DNA of 64,000 nucleotides, from positions 124,001-188,000 of the forward strand of contig NZ_QBJD02000006.1 of NCBI RefSeq assembly GCF_003057745.1, given 5' to 3'. The notes under the pieces were generated by a model. That model had not been told where the DNA came from. It saw nothing but the letters and a program-made list of their open reading frames with translations, and ran no database searches. Every line of letters begins with the position of its first letter. Positions within the stretch are counted from its first letter, which is position 1. Of the stretch, positions 52,000-61,737 are shown piece by piece. This DNA is from Enterobacter sp. RIT418 (lineage in GTDB: Bacteria > Pseudomonadota > Gammaproteobacteria > Enterobacterales > Enterobacteriaceae). The translations under genes and the position numbers were made by a program.

Positions 52000-53889
52000 A
52001 TGAAAAACGTGCTCACACTCTCGATGCTTGCCCTGCTGGCTTCACACGGCGCGCTGGCGGCGAACTACGCGCTGGAAAACGACAAGATTGCCCTTTCGTT
52101 TGACGATGCCAACGCCGCGGCGGTGGTGAAAGACAAGCTCGCCGATCATCCGCTTGCGCCGCAGGAGCTGTTTTTCCTGACGCTGCCGGATGAAACTAAA
52201 ATCCACGCCGCGGATTTTAAAATCGAAGGCGTGGAAAAACGCGACAACGCCATCGTCATCAACTTCACCCGCCCGGATTTTAACGTGACCGTGGCGCTGA
52301 ACCTGGTGAAGGGAAAGTACGCCAGCATTGATTACACCGTCGCGGCCGTTGGCCAGCCGCGCGAGGTGGCAAAAATCACCTTCTTCCCAACCAAAAAGCA
52401 GTCTCAGGCCCCTTACGTTGACGGCGCGATCAACAGCTCGCCGATCGTCGCCGATTCGTTCTTTATCCTGCCGGATAAGCCGATCGTGAATACCTACGCC
52501 TACGAGGCCACCACCAATCTGAACGTGGAGCTGAAAACGCCGATCCAGCCCGAGACGCCGGTCAGCTATACCACCTACTTCGGTACCTTCCCGGAAACCA
52601 GCCAGCTGCGCCGCAGCGTGAATACCTTCGTCAACGACGTGCGACCGCGCCCGTATAAGCCGTACCTGCACTACAACAGCTGGATGGATATTGGCTTCTT
52701 TACCCCCTACAGCGAGCAGGACGTGCTCGGGCGAATGGACGAGTGGAATAAGGAATTTATCACCGGGCGCGGCGTGGCGCTGGATGCGTTCCTGCTTGAC
52801 GACGGCTGGGACGATCTTACCGGCCGCTGGCTGTTTGGCCCGGCGTTCAGCAACGGCTTTGGCAAGGTGAAGGAAAAAGCCGACAGCCTGCACAGCTCGG
52901 TCGGCCTGTGGCTCTCGCCGTGGGGCGGCTACAACAAGCCGCGCGACGTTCGCGTCTCCCACGCCAAAGAGTACGGTTTTGAAACGGTGGACGGCAAGCT
53001 GGCGCTGTCTGGCCCGAACTACTTTAAGAACTTTAACGAGCAGATCGTTAAGCTGATTAAAAACGAGCACATTACCTCGTTCAAGCTGGACGGCATGGGG
53101 AACGCCAACTCGCACATCAAGGGCAGTCCGTTTGCCTCCGATTTTGACGCCTCAATCGCACTGCTGCACAACATGCGCAGCGCGAATCCGAACCTGTTCA
53201 TCAACCTGACCACCGGTACCGACGCCAGCCCGTCCTGGCTGTTCTACGCCGATTCCATCTGGCGGCAGGGCGACGATATCAACCTGTACGGCCCCGGCAC
53301 GCCGGTGCAGCAGTGGATGACCTACCGCGATGCCGAAACCTATCGCTCCATCGTGCGCAAAGGCCCGCTGTTCCCGCTGAACTCGCTGATGTACCACGGG
53401 ATCGTCAGCGCTGAACACGCCTATTACGGGCTGGAGAAAGTACAGACGGATAGCGATTTTGCCGATCAGGTGTGGAGCTATTTCGCCACCGGCACCCAAT
53501 TGCAGGAGCTGTACATTACCCCGTCAATGCTGAACAAGGCGAAGTGGGACACGCTGGCGAAAGCGGCGAAGTGGTCGCGGGATAACGCCAGCGTGCTGGT
53601 CGACACCCACTGGATTGGCGGCGACCCGACGGCGCTTGCGGTTTACGGCTGGGCATCGTGGAGCAAGGACAAAGCTATCCTCGGCCTGCGCAACCCGTCG
53701 GACAAACCGCAAAGCTACTATCTGGATCTGACGAAAGACTTTGAGATCCCGACGGGAGAGGCGGCGCAGTTCAGCCTGAAGGCGGTGTACGGCAGCAATT
53801 CAACCGTGCCGACCGAGTATAAAAAACCGGTGGTCATTACCCTGCAGCCGCTGGAGACGCTGGTGTTTGAGGCGCTGCCATTGAAATAG
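52000..53889 (+). CDS. Secreted clan GH-D (GH27/GH36-like) glycosidase
   Basis: 629 residues with a clear signal peptide (1-20, ending GALA), so periplasmic or secreted. Residues ~21-215 are beta-rich. A (beta/alpha)8 barrel follows, with clan GH-D landmarks: LDAFLLDDGWDD (261-272), GLWLSPWGGY (302-311), FKLDGMGN (361-368, Asp364 as likely nucleophile) and WLFYADSIWRQGDD (413-426, Asp425 or 426 as likely acid/base). The C-terminal ~100 residues form a beta domain. These point to an alpha-galactosidase or alpha-N-acetylgalactosaminidase-type enzyme; the exact specificity cannot be read. It lies 17 bases after the MalY-like gene in the same unit. AAGGA is 11 bases upstream. Confidence 0.72.
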   Translation: MKNVLTLSMLALLASHGALAANYALENDKIALSFDDANAAAVVKDKLADHPLAPQELFFLTLPDETKIHAADFKIEGVEKRDNAIVINFTRPDFNVTVALNLVKGKYASIDYTVAAVGQPREVAKITFFPTKKQSQAPYVDGAINSSPIVADSFFILPDKPIVNTYAYEATTNLNVELKTPIQPETPVSYTTYFGTFPETSQLRRSVNTFVNDVRPRPYKPYLHYNSWMDIGFFTPYSEQDVLGRMDEWNKEFITGRGVALDAFLLDDGWDDLTGRWLFGPAFSNGFGKVKEKADSLHSSVGLWLSPWGGYNKPRDVRVSHAKEYGFETVDGKLALSGPNYFKNFNEQIVKLIKNEHITSFKLDGMGNANSHIKGSPFASDFDASIALLHNMRSANPNLFINLTTGTDASPSWLFYADSIWRQGDDINLYGPGTPVQQWMTYRDAETYRSIVRKGPLFPLNSLMYHGIVSAEHAYYGLEKVQTDSDFADQVWSYFATGTQLQELYITPSMLNKAKWDTLAKAAKWSRDNASVLVDTHWIGGDPTALAVYGWASWSKDKAILGLRNPSDKPQSYYLDLTKDFEIPTGEAAQFSLKAVYGSNSTVPTEYKKPVVITLQPLETLVFEALPLK

Positions 53890-53897
53890 ACAGGAAG

Positions 53898-53925
53898 GCC
53901 GGGTAACGCGCAGACGCTATCCGGC
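53898..53925. repeat. REP-type palindrome between the glycosidase gene and rsmI
   Basis: GCCGGGTAACGCGCAGACGC followed by TATCCGGC folds into an imperfect REP-like hairpin. It sits between two convergent genes and is the only candidate terminator for the aga locus. Confidence 0.6.
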
Positions 53926-53943
53926 AAATCGACAGCAGGGGAC

Positions 53944-54807
53944 TTACTCCCCCTGCTGCTCCAGTGCATATTTATACAGCGCGTTCTTCTTCACGCCGTG
54001 GATCTCCGCGGCCAGCGCGGCGGCCTTCTTGAGCGGGAGTTCAGCCTGCAGCAGCGCCAGCGTGCGCAGCGCGTCGGCTGGCAGGGCATCCTCCTGTGCT
54101 TTATGACCCTCAACGATCAGCACCATCTCGCCTTTGCGGCGGTTTTCGTCTTCCTTCACCCATGCGAGCAGCTCCCCTACCGGCGCGCCGTGGATGGTTT
54201 CCCAGGTTTTGGTCAGCTCGCGCGCCAGCACCACGTAGCGGGATCCGCCCCAGACCGTCACCATATCTTCCAGGCTTTCCAGCAGGCGGTGGGTGGATTC
54301 GTAAAAAATCAGGGTGCGCGGTTCGGCTTCGAGCGCTTTTAACACGTCGCGACGGCCTTTGGATTTGGCGGGCAGGAAGCCTTCATAGCAGAAGCGATCG
54401 GACGGCAGGCCCGCGGCGCTTAGCGCGGCAATGGCGGCGCACGGACCCGGCAGCGGCACCACGCGGATGCCCGCTTCGCGGCAGGTGCGCACCAGATGAT
54501 AGCCCGGATCGTTGATCAGCGGCGTTCCGGCATCGGAAACCAGCGCGATGTTTTGCCCCTCTTTCAGCTTTGCCACCAGCGTTTCGGCTTTTTGTTGCTC
54601 ATTGTGATCGTGCAGGGCAAACAAGCGGGCGTTAATTGCGAAGTGTTGGAGGAGTAAACCTGTGTGGCGGGTATCTTCAGCGGCAATTAAATCAACAGCT
54701 TGCAGTACGGTGAGCGCACGTTGGGTAATATCAGACAAATTCCCGATAGGAGTAGGTACAATATAAAGCTGGCCTTGAGAATTATCTGCCGATTCGTGTT
54801 GTTTCAT
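53944..54807 (-). CDS. rsmI: 16S rRNA (cytidine-1402-2'-O)-methyltransferase
   Basis: 287 residues of the tetrapyrrole-methylase-fold RsmI family (formerly YraL). It methylates the ribose of C1402 in the ribosomal P site, together with RsmH. The N-terminal SAM-binding segment is [19 protein letters not shown], with [27 protein letters not shown] and [16 protein letters not shown] following. It is divergent from lpoA across 62 bases, the E. coli arrangement. Confidence 0.96.
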   Translation of the reverse strand: MKQHESADNSQGQLYIVPTPIGNLSDITQRALTVLQAVDLIAAEDTRHTGLLLQHFAINARLFALHDHNEQQKAETLVAKLKEGQNIALVSDAGTPLINDPGYHLVRTCREAGIRVVPLPGPCAAIAALSAAGLPSDRFCYEGFLPAKSKGRRDVLKALEAEPRTLIFYESTHRLLESLEDMVTVWGGSRYVVLARELTKTWETIHGAPVGELLAWVKEDENRRKGEMVLIVEGHKAQEDALPADALRTLALLQAELPLKKAAALAAEIHGVKKNALYKYALEQQGE

Positions 54808-54869
54808 TGTTTCGTCCGTATTGCCGATTTAATATTGAGCATTGCGTAAAAAAAATCACTGGATACAGT

Positions 54870-57008
54870 ATGGTACCGTTAACGTTTCTTCGAAAAAAAG
54901 CCGCGCGCAGCGTGCCTGTTCTGCTGGCAGCCCTGATCTTTGCAGGCTGTGGCACCCAGGCGCCGGACCAGAGCGCTGCCCATATGCAGGGCGCAGCCCA
55001 GGCTGACTCCGGCTATTACCTGCAGCAAATGTCGCAGAGTTCAAATGATACCAAGACCAACTGGCAATTACTCGCCATTCGTGCACTGCTGAAAGAGGGC
55101 AAGACCGCGCGGGCCGCTGAGCTGTTTAACCAGCTTCCGCAGGATCTGAACGATACGCAGCGCCGCGAGCAAAGCCTGCTCTCCGCCGAGCTGAAGGTCG
55201 CGCAGAAAGAGTATGACGGGGCGAAGAAGATCCTCGGCACCATCGATATTAGCGCGCTGGATAAAAACCAGCAGGCCCGCTTCTGGCAGGCAGGCATTAC
55301 CGCCGAGCAGGGCCGCCCTTCCCTGCAGCTTCTCCGCGCGCTGATCGCGCAAGAACCGCTGCTCGCGGGGAAAGACAAGCAGCAAAACATTGATGCCACC
55401 TGGCAGGCCCTCTCCTCCATGACGCAGGAACAGGCGCAGGCGCTGGTGATCAACGCTGATGAAAACGTCCTGCAGGGCTGGCTGGATCTGCAGCAGATGT
55501 GGTTTAACAACCGCAGCGATCCGAAGATGCTGAAAGCCGGGATTACCGACTGGCACACCCGCTATCCGCAAAACCCTGGAGCAAAAATGCTGCCGACGCA
55601 GCTGGTGAACGTGCAGAACTTCAGGCCTGCCTCCGCCAGCAAAATCGCGCTTCTGCTGCCGCTGAACGGCCAGGCGGCGGTATTTAGCCGCGCCATCCAG
55701 CAGGGTTTTGAGGCTGCCAAAAACGGCACCACTGCCGTCACGGGCAGCGCCGTACCGATGCAGGCCGCGCAGGCGGCCAACGTGAACGACGTGGTAAGCC
55801 CGTCCGCCGCAGAAACCAGTGATTTGACCGCCGCTCAGGCTCCGGCGCAAGGAACGATGCAAAACCCGGTCACCGCGCCAACGACCCAGCCGTCGACAGC
55901 CCCGACGCCTGCTGCTCCGGTTCAGGCTCAGGCTCCGGCTAACACCCAGGCCGCACCGGCCGCCGAGCCCTCCGCAGCGGAACAACCTCAGCCCGCGGCA
56001 CAGCCTCAGGCGCCGGTCACCACCAGCGCCAACCCGGGTGCCGAGCTGAAGATCTATGACACCAGCGCTCAGCCGCTGGATCAGGTTCTCGCCCAGGTTC
56101 AGAAAGACGGTGCCAGCATCGTCGTTGGCCCGCTGTTGAAAAACAACGTGGAGGAGCTGATGAAGAGCAATACCACGCTGAACGTGCTGGCGCTCAACCA
56201 GCCGGAACAGGTGCAGAACCGCGCCAACATCTGCTACTTCGCCCTCTCTCCGGAAGACGAAGCCCGCGACGCCGCGCGCCATATCCACGAGCAGGGCAAA
56301 CAGGCTCCGCTGCTGCTGTTGCCTCGCAGCGCGCTGGGCGATCGCGTCGCCAGCGCCTTTGCCGACGAGTGGCAGAAGCTGGGCGGCGGCATCGTGCTGC
56401 AGCAAAAATTCGGCTCGGCCAACGAGCTGCGCGCGGGCGTGAACGGCGGCGCGGGTATCGCGCTGAACGGCAGCCCGGTGACCGCCAGCCTGCCGCAGCA
56501 GCAGAGCGTGACCATCGGCGGCCTGACCATCCCTGCGCCACCGTCCGACGCGCAGATTAGCGGCGGCGGCAAGGTGGACGCGGCCTACATCGTCGCCACG
56601 CCGGAAGAGATTGCCTTTATCAAACCGATGATTGCCATGCGAAACGGCAGCCAGAGCGGTGCAACGCTCTACGCCAGCTCCCGCAGCGCGCAGGGCACCG
56701 CGGGCCCGGACTTCCGTCTGGAGATGGATGGCCTGCAGTACAGCGAAATCCCGATGCTGGCAGGCAGCAACCCGCAGCTGATGCAGCAGGCGCTCGGCGC
56801 GGTACGTAACGATTACTCGCTGGCGCGCCTGTACGCGATGGGCGCCGACGCGTGGGCGCTGGCCAACCACTTTAGCCAGATGCGTCAGGTGCCGGGCTTT
56901 GAGCTTAACGGCAATACCGGCGATCTGACCGCAACCCAGGACTGCGTGATCAACAGGAAGTTATCATGGCTCAAATACCAGCAGGGGCAAATCGTCCCGG
57001 CCAGTTAA
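54870..57008 (+). CDS. lpoA: Penicillin-binding protein 1A activator lipoprotein LpoA
   Basis: 712 residues from the ATG at 54870; upstream codons are open but the lipoprotein signal starts here. The lipobox LIFAGC puts the lipid on Cys27; the protein sits in the outer membrane and stimulates the peptidoglycan synthase PBP1A. The N-terminal part is TPR-like helical ([20 protein letters not shown]). The C-terminal part is a periplasmic-binding-protein-like domain starting around [13 protein letters not shown]. Residues ~290-390 are a long Ala/Pro/Gln/Thr-rich linker, larger than in E. coli (678 residues in total). yraN overlaps its 3' end by 43 bases. Confidence 0.96.
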   Translation: MVPLTFLRKKAARSVPVLLAALIFAGCGTQAPDQSAAHMQGAAQADSGYYLQQMSQSSNDTKTNWQLLAIRALLKEGKTARAAELFNQLPQDLNDTQRREQSLLSAELKVAQKEYDGAKKILGTIDISALDKNQQARFWQAGITAEQGRPSLQLLRALIAQEPLLAGKDKQQNIDATWQALSSMTQEQAQALVINADENVLQGWLDLQQMWFNNRSDPKMLKAGITDWHTRYPQNPGAKMLPTQLVNVQNFRPASASKIALLLPLNGQAAVFSRAIQQGFEAAKNGTTAVTGSAVPMQAAQAANVNDVVSPSAAETSDLTAAQAPAQGTMQNPVTAPTTQPSTAPTPAAPVQAQAPANTQAAPAAEPSAAEQPQPAAQPQAPVTTSANPGAELKIYDTSAQPLDQVLAQVQKDGASIVVGPLLKNNVEELMKSNTTLNVLALNQPEQVQNRANICYFALSPEDEARDAARHIHEQGKQAPLLLLPRSALGDRVASAFADEWQKLGGGIVLQQKFGSANELRAGVNGGAGIALNGSPVTASLPQQQSVTIGGLTIPAPPSDAQISGGGKVDAAYIVATPEEIAFIKPMIAMRNGSQSGATLYASSRSAQGTAGPDFRLEMDGLQYSEIPMLAGSNPQLMQQALGAVRNDYSLARLYAMGADAWALANHFSQMRQVPGFELNGNTGDLTATQDCVINRKLSWLKYQQGQIVPAS

Positions 57009-57361
57009 GCCGTAAAGAGACCGGCGACGCGTGGGAGCTCAAAGCGCGCCGCTGGCTTGAAGGCAAAGGACTGCGCTTTATCGCCGCCAACGTCCGCGGG
57101 CGCGGCGGCGAGATTGACCTCATCATGAAGGACGGTCGGGTGACCGTGTTTGTCGAAGTACGCTACCGACAGTCGTCCCGTTTTGGCGGTGCTGCCGCCA
57201 GCGTGACGCTCGCCAAACAACATAAATTATTACAGACTGCCCACTTGTGGCTTGCCCGCCATAATGGGAGTTTTGATACTGTGGATTGCCGGTTCGATGT
57301 GGTAGCCTTCACCGGAAATGAGATCGACTGGCTTAAAAACGCTTTTGGCGAAGACGCATAA
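56966..57361 (+). CDS. yraN: UPF0102 nuclease-fold protein YraN
   Basis: 131 residues, as in E. coli. It has the restriction-endonuclease-like fold of UPF0102: [20 protein letters not shown], the Asp of [10 protein letters not shown] and [14 protein letters not shown], where D-x(n)-E-x-(K/R) residues resemble a PD-(D/E)XK active site. The function is uncertain; a role in DNA processing is suspected from family context. The start overlaps lpoA, as in other enterobacteria. The C-terminus runs to within 21 bases of diaA. Confidence 0.93.
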   Translation: MAQIPAGANRPGQLSRKETGDAWELKARRWLEGKGLRFIAANVRGRGGEIDLIMKDGRVTVFVEVRYRQSSRFGGAAASVTLAKQHKLLQTAHLWLARHNGSFDTVDCRFDVVAFTGNEIDWLKNAFGEDA

Positions 57362-57382
57362 ATAAGATTTAAAAGGGATAAC

Positions 57383-57973
57383 GTGCTCGAACGAATTAAA
57401 GTGTGCTTCACAGAAAGCATTCAAACGCAGATTGCCGCAGCGGAGGCGCTTCCAGACGCGATCTCGCGCGCGGCCATGACGCTGGTACAGTCTCTGCTGA
57501 ACGGTAACAAAATCCTCTGTTGTGGCAACGGTACGTCGGCCGCCAACGCACAGCATTTTGCTGCCAGCATGATCAATCGTTTTGAAACAGAACGTCCAAG
57601 TTTACCCGCCATTGCACTTAATACCGATAATGTGGTCTTAACAGCGATTGCAAACGATCGCCTGCACGACGAAATATACGCAAAGCAGGTGCGCGCCTTA
57701 GGCCATGCCGGAGACGTGCTGCTGGCGATTTCCACTCGCGGGAACAGCCGTGACATCGTCAAAGCCGTTGAAGCCGCCGTGACCCGCGATATGACCATCG
57801 TTGCCTTAACCGGCTATGACGGCGGCGAGCTGGCGGGCCTTTTGGGGCCGCAGGACGTGGAGATCCGCATTCCGTCTCACCGCAGCGCGCGCATTCAGGA
57901 AATGCATATGCTGACGGTGAACTGCTTATGCGATTTGATCGATAACACGCTTTTCCCTCACCAGGATGATTAA
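57383..57973 (+). CDS. diaA: DnaA initiator-associating protein DiaA
   Basis: 196 residues, starting with GTG after AAAAGGGATAAC. It is a single SIS-domain protein ([38 protein letters not shown]) that forms a tetramer and binds DnaA domain I to promote timely initiation at oriC. It is almost identical to E. coli DiaA and related to GmhA. dolP begins 9 bases after its stop, so the two may be co-transcribed. Confidence 0.96.
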   Translation: MLERIKVCFTESIQTQIAAAEALPDAISRAAMTLVQSLLNGNKILCCGNGTSAANAQHFAASMINRFETERPSLPAIALNTDNVVLTAIANDRLHDEIYAKQVRALGHAGDVLLAISTRGNSRDIVKAVEAAVTRDMTIVALTGYDGGELAGLLGPQDVEIRIPSHRSARIQEMHMLTVNCLCDLIDNTLFPHQDD

Positions 57974-57982
57974 GGAGTTCTC

Positions 57983-58558
57983 ATGAAGGCTTTATCGACC
58001 CTCGCGGTCCTCACGTCTGCGCTGTTACTTCAGGGATGCATCGCTGCGGCCGTTGTGGGCACCGCGGCCGTGGGCACCAAGGCCGCGACCGACCCGCGTA
58101 CCGTGGGTACCCAGGTGGACGACGGTACGCTGGAGCTGCGCGTTAACAGCGCGCTGTCGAAAGACGAACAGATTAAGAAAGAAGCGCGTATCAACGTGAC
58201 GGCTTACCAGGGCAAAGTGCTGCTGGCGGGCCAGGCGCCGAACATGGATCTCGCCAGCCGTGCGAAACAGATAGCCATGGGCGTAGAGGGCACCACGGAA
58301 GTGTTCAATGAAATCCGACAGGGCCAGCCGATCAGCCTGGGCACCGCGTCATCTGATACCTGGATCACCACCAAAGTGCGCTCCCAGCTGCTGGGCTCCG
58401 ACCAGGTGAAATCCTCTAACGTGAAGGTGACCACCGAGAACGGTGAAGTGTTCCTGCTGGGTCTGGTAACCGATCGCGAAGGGAAGGCGGCGGCGGATAT
58501 CGCCAGCCGGGTGAGCGGCGTGAAGCACGTCACCACCGCGTTTACCTACATCAAGTAA
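57983..58558 (+). CDS. dolP: Outer-membrane division-site lipoprotein DolP (YraP)
   Basis: 191 residues. The lipobox LLLQGC sets lipidation at Cys19. Two BON domains follow: one from DDGTLELRVNSALSKDEQI to about residue 115, the other from DTWITTKVRSQLLGSDQVK to the end. DolP binds anionic phospholipid at the division site and keeps outer-membrane integrity; it is in the sigma-E regulon of E. coli. AAGGAG lies before the ATG. A strong terminator follows. Confidence 0.95.
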   Translation: MKALSTLAVLTSALLLQGCIAAAVVGTAAVGTKAATDPRTVGTQVDDGTLELRVNSALSKDEQIKKEARINVTAYQGKVLLAGQAPNMDLASRAKQIAMGVEGTTEVFNEIRQGQPISLGTASSDTWITTKVRSQLLGSDQVKSSNVKVTTENGEVFLLGLVTDREGKAAADIASRVSGVKHVTTAFTYIK

Positions 58559-58574
58559 TCAACACCTGAACGCA

Positions 58575-58610
58575 GGCCCGGTAAGCGCTCGCGCTACCGG
58601 GCTTTTTTTT
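58575..58610 (+). terminator. Intrinsic terminator after dolP
   Basis: GCCCGGTAAGCGC pairs with GCGCTACCGGGC and is followed by eight T. The stem has REP-like sequence; the T-run reaches the stop codon of convergent yraQ. Confidence 0.88.
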
Positions 58611-59646
58611 ACAGCAGCGCAATACTTCCCACAATGACTCCGCTTAACGCCACCAGCCCCGCGGTCAGCCACAGCGCTTTTGCCGGGAATGACTTGCGCA
58701 GCATAATTAGCGACGGCAGGCTTACCGCAGGCAGCGTGATTAACAGCGCTAGCGCAGGCGCGGTGCCCATTCCGGCTAACATCATGGTCTGTACAATCGG
58801 GATTTCCGCGGCGGTCGGGATCACAAACAGGCAGCCCGCAACCGCCATTGCCACCACCCACATAAGCGTATTGTCGATAGCGCCGTCCGCGTGCGGGAAC
58901 AGCCACACGCGCGCGGCCCCAAGCACCAGCACCGCCAGGATATAAACCGGGATCGTGCTCCAGAAAAGCTGCCACAGCGCCTTACCCCAGCGCGCGAAGA
59001 AGCCGCCCTGCGGTTCGCTGATGTCCAGCTCAACGGTTGCAGGCTCCGTTGGGCTCTCCTTCACCAGCTTTTGCACCAGCGACGCCACGATAAGCACCGT
59101 CAGCAGCCCTGCTACCAGGCGAATAAACGCGAAATACCAGCCCAGCACAAAGCCCATAAACACCAGCGTTGCCGGGTTGAGCAGCGGGTTACCCATCCAG
59201 AACGCCAGCGCTCCGCCCATCGAGACGCGCTGGCGGCGCATGCCCGCGGTGACGGGCGCGGCGCAGCAGGAGCACATCATGCCCGGAAGCGAGAAAATCG
59301 TGCCCAAAAGCGTGCCCTGAAAGCGCGGCTGCCCAAGGGTTTTAATCAGCCAGGTGCGTGGGATCAGCACCTGAATCAGGGATCCTAAAATCACGCCGAG
59401 CACGGCCGCCTTCCAGACGGCAAGGAAATAGACCACGGCATAATCCCACGCCGCCTGCAGCGGGCTGGAATCAGACTGAGCGAGAATGGATTTACCGATG
59501 CTGTGGGTGTCGGCGGCGGTGAAGGCTTTGCCGTAATACGGCTGCCATTTCACGTACCAGAGGCCAATAATGACCACAAGAAAGAAGAGCGCGGGCTTCC
59601 ACCATTGAACAGGTGTTGCCGCCTGAGATGAAGACTGACCAGTCAT
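58609..59646 (-). CDS. yraQ: Predicted membrane permease YraQ
   Basis: 345 residues with about eight membrane helices, of the DUF318/ArsP-like permease family. The conserved cysteine cluster MCSCCAAP (with GMRRQ after it) and a matching second half (IPTAAEIPIVQTMMLAGMG) are typical. Related proteins export organoarsenicals; the substrate of YraQ is not known. In E. coli yraQ and yraR are adjacent and co-oriented, as here, with a 41-base gap. Confidence 0.92.
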   Translation of the reverse strand: MTGQSSSQAATPVQWWKPALFFLVVIIGLWYVKWQPYYGKAFTAADTHSIGKSILAQSDSSPLQAAWDYAVVYFLAVWKAAVLGVILGSLIQVLIPRTWLIKTLGQPRFQGTLLGTIFSLPGMMCSCCAAPVTAGMRRQRVSMGGALAFWMGNPLLNPATLVFMGFVLGWYFAFIRLVAGLLTVLIVASLVQKLVKESPTEPATVELDISEPQGGFFARWGKALWQLFWSTIPVYILAVLVLGAARVWLFPHADGAIDNTLMWVVAMAVAGCLFVIPTAAEIPIVQTMMLAGMGTAPALALLITLPAVSLPSLIMLRKSFPAKALWLTAGLVALSGVIVGSIALL

Positions 59647-59687
59647 AGCATTCCCCGGAGAGTGTTGTTTAATTAGCCGGGGGGAGT

Positions 59688-60332
59688 TTACGCCTCGCCC
59701 TGCGCGATTTCACGCAGTTTTGCCGACGGGATAATATTCACCCCTTCCTGCGACGGCGAAAGCGCCTCTTTCAGCATCGCGCGCGCTACGTCCCGGGCTT
59801 CGATGGATTTCCAGTTGCCGGGGAAAATGCGAAACAGCGGGGCAAAAATAGACTCGTTAACGCGCCGCTTGTCGCGGTGCCCAAGAAGCATCGACGGGCG
59901 CACAATCGTCAGGCGCTCCCACTTCTGGGCGATCAGCGCCTCTTCCATTTTGCCTTTCACCTTGTTGTAGAAGAACGGCGAGCTGGCGTTGGCCCCCATG
60001 GAGCTGACCACGAGGAAATGCTTCGCGCCGAGCCTTTTCGCCGTCAGGGCCGTATCCACCACCAGCGTGTAGTCCGCGTGGACAAAGGCCTCTTTGCTGC
60101 CCGCCTCGCGTCGGGTTGTTCCAAGGCAGCAGAACGCAATATCAATCGGGTCCTGCACCTGCGCAAGCGCGTCGGTAAGCTGGGGATCGTGCGGGTTGAA
60201 AACGCCGGACACGTCGGCCAGCGGGCGACGCGTGGGGGCCGCAATAAAGTTCACCCGGCGATCCTGAATCAGCAGCCGCAGCAGGTGATCGCCCACCAGC
60301 CCGGTGGCACCCGTTATTAATACCTGGCTCAT
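59688..60332 (-). CDS. yraR: NAD(P)-binding Rossmann protein YraR
   Basis: 214 residues from the ATG at 60332 with AGGAGATAAC directly upstream; 17 more upstream codons are open but non-homologous. It is an atypical short-chain dehydrogenase of the NAD(P)-binding/oxidoreductase group ([51 protein letters not shown]). The function is unknown; relatives resemble the eukaryotic HTATIP2/TIP30 family. It is cytoplasmic and divergent from yhbO across 128 bases. Confidence 0.92.
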   Translation of the reverse strand: MSQVLITGATGLVGDHLLRLLIQDRRVNFIAAPTRRPLADVSGVFNPHDPQLTDALAQVQDPIDIAFCCLGTTRREAGSKEAFVHADYTLVVDTALTAKRLGAKHFLVVSSMGANASSPFFYNKVKGKMEEALIAQKWERLTIVRPSMLLGHRDKRRVNESIFAPLFRIFPGNWKSIEARDVARAMLKEALSPSQEGVNIIPSAKLREIAQGEA

Positions 60333-60460
60333 GTTATCTCCTTTACAGAATTGTCCGTTTGCGATTTCAGCCTGCTCTACCACACTTAACAGTCTGTTAC
60401 CGGTAAGTATTTACCACAAACGGGAAAAAAACAGTCTGAAGCGAAAACAACGGAGGAACC

Positions 60461-60979
60461 ATGGGTAAAAAAATCGCAGTCTTGATTACCGACGAGTTTG
60501 AAGATTCAGAATTTACGTCGCCAGCCGAGGCGTTTCGCAAGGCGGGACATGAGGTCATCACCATCGAGAAAGAGGCGGGCAAAACGGTGACGGGCCATAA
60601 GGGCGAAGCGAAAGTCACCATTGACGAAACCATCGACAGCGTGAGCCCGTCTGACTTCGACGCCCTGCTGCTCCCTGGCGGCCATTCGCCGGATTCGCTG
60701 CGCGGGGACGATCGTTTCGTTACCTTTACCCGCGACTTTGTCGCGACCGGTAAACCGGTATTTGCCATCTGCCACGGCCCGCAGCTGCTGATCAGCGCTG
60801 ACGTGGTGCGCGGGCGCAAGCTCACCGCCGTGAAGCCGATCGTAATCGATCTGAAAAACGCGGGGGCGGAGTTTTACGATCAGGAGGTGGTCAACGACAA
60901 AGATCAGCTGATCACCAGCCGCACCCCGGACGATCTCCCGGCGTTTAACCGCGAAGCGCTACGCCTGCTCGGCGCGTAG
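60461..60979 (+). CDS. yhbO: DJ-1/PfpI-family protein YhbO
   Basis: 172 residues, the same as E. coli YhbO, a stress protein reported as a deglycase or glyoxalase-type enzyme. The nucleophile is Cys104 in the elbow [11 protein letters not shown], with Glu in [10 protein letters not shown] early on and [10 protein letters not shown] before it. It protects against oxidative, heat and acid stress in E. coli. ACGGAGGAACC is the SD. Its last 21 bases overlap the convergent yhbP. Confidence 0.95.
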   Translation: MGKKIAVLITDEFEDSEFTSPAEAFRKAGHEVITIEKEAGKTVTGHKGEAKVTIDETIDSVSPSDFDALLLPGGHSPDSLRGDDRFVTFTRDFVATGKPVFAICHGPQLLISADVVRGRKLTAVKPIVIDLKNAGAEFYDQEVVNDKDQLITSRTPDDLPAFNREALRLLGA

Positions 60980-61393
60980 CCAGTGTAGCTTCTTGCCAAA
61001 GCCCAGGGTGTTGTCGGTAAATTTGAGCTCATCAAGGCGGATTTCCCACACCGGGGCTTTTAGCGCAGCGGCAACGGGGAAGCGGCGCGTGTAGCGTTTA
61101 CGCGGCGCGTCGCTCTCTTCTTCGCCCAGACGGCGGATCTCACCTTTGAACTGCACGCCGCGGATCAACGCCACCGTTTTCGGCTGGCCGTTGACCGTAC
61201 CCGCCACGTTCGCCTGCTGACCGGTCATCTGAGCATGACGCGTTTTGTCTTCGCTCATGACATAAAACGCGACGCGCTCCGGATCGTAGTAGTAGAACGC
61301 GTTCGCGCACCACATTTCCCCTTCATCGTACACGCACCAGGTCACAACGTGCTGCTTCGCCAGCCAGCGGCTAATGGCGTCAAGTGTTTCCAT
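60959..61393 (-). CDS. yhbP: UPF0306 family protein YhbP
   Basis: 144 residues with a PNPOx-like (split-barrel flavin-binding) fold: [33 protein letters not shown] and [20 protein letters not shown]. The function is unknown; the fold suggests FMN or similar cofactor binding. It is convergent with yhbO (21-base overlap) and divergent from yhbQ (47 bases). Confidence 0.92.
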   Translation of the reverse strand: METLDAISRWLAKQHVVTWCVYDEGEMWCANAFYYYDPERVAFYVMSEDKTRHAQMTGQQANVAGTVNGQPKTVALIRGVQFKGEIRRLGEEESDAPRKRYTRRFPVAAALKAPVWEIRLDELKFTDNTLGFGKKLHWLRAEQA

Positions 61394-61440
61394 TTTTGCT
61401 CCCTCTCATGCTATGGTGCGCTCACCTTAACATACTGAAT

Positions 61441-61737
61441 ATGCCTACCGTGTGCTGGTTTCTCTATCTTGTCCGAACTGCTGATAATGCACTGTATACC
61501 GGAATAACTACCGACGTCGCGCGGCGTTTCCTGCAGCATCAGACGGGGAAAGGGGCAAAGGCGCTGCGGGGGAAAGGCGAGCTTCAGCTGGCGTTTTCAG
61601 CGCCCGCGGGAGACAGATCGCTGGCGCTCAGGCTGGAATACCGCATCAAGCAGCTGACGAAGCGCCAGAAAGAGCGTCTCGTTAGCGGAGACGGCACCTT
61701 TGAGGCGCTGCGCGAGAGCCTGGTTAAAAGCGATTGA
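61441..61737 (+). CDS. yhbQ: GIY-YIG nuclease-family protein YhbQ
   Basis: 98 residues from the ATG at 61441; the frame is open 19 codons earlier but the family starts here. The GIY-YIG domain reads [20 protein letters not shown] with the catalytic Arg in VARRFLQHQ and the Glu in [12 protein letters not shown]. coli YhbQ has been reported to have nuclease activity on DNA with roles in damage tolerance. The last 14 bases overlap convergent yhbS. Confidence 0.92.
   Translation: MPTVCWFLYLVRTADNALYTGITTDVARRFLQHQTGKGAKALRGKGELQLAFSAPAGDRSLALRLEYRIKQLTKRQKERLVSGDGTFEALRESLVKSD

Noticed and set aside
52042-53115. A 357-codon open frame antisense to the GH-D glycosidase
   Set aside because: Lies fully within a gene with a signal peptide and catalytic motifs on the plus strand; composition is shadow-like.
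55068-56870. A 600-codon open frame antisense to lpoA
   Set aside because: It mirrors the biased codon use of the GC-rich sense gene; the product is rich in Arg, Gly and His with no recognisable domain, and there is no SD. LpoA on the other strand is unmistakable.
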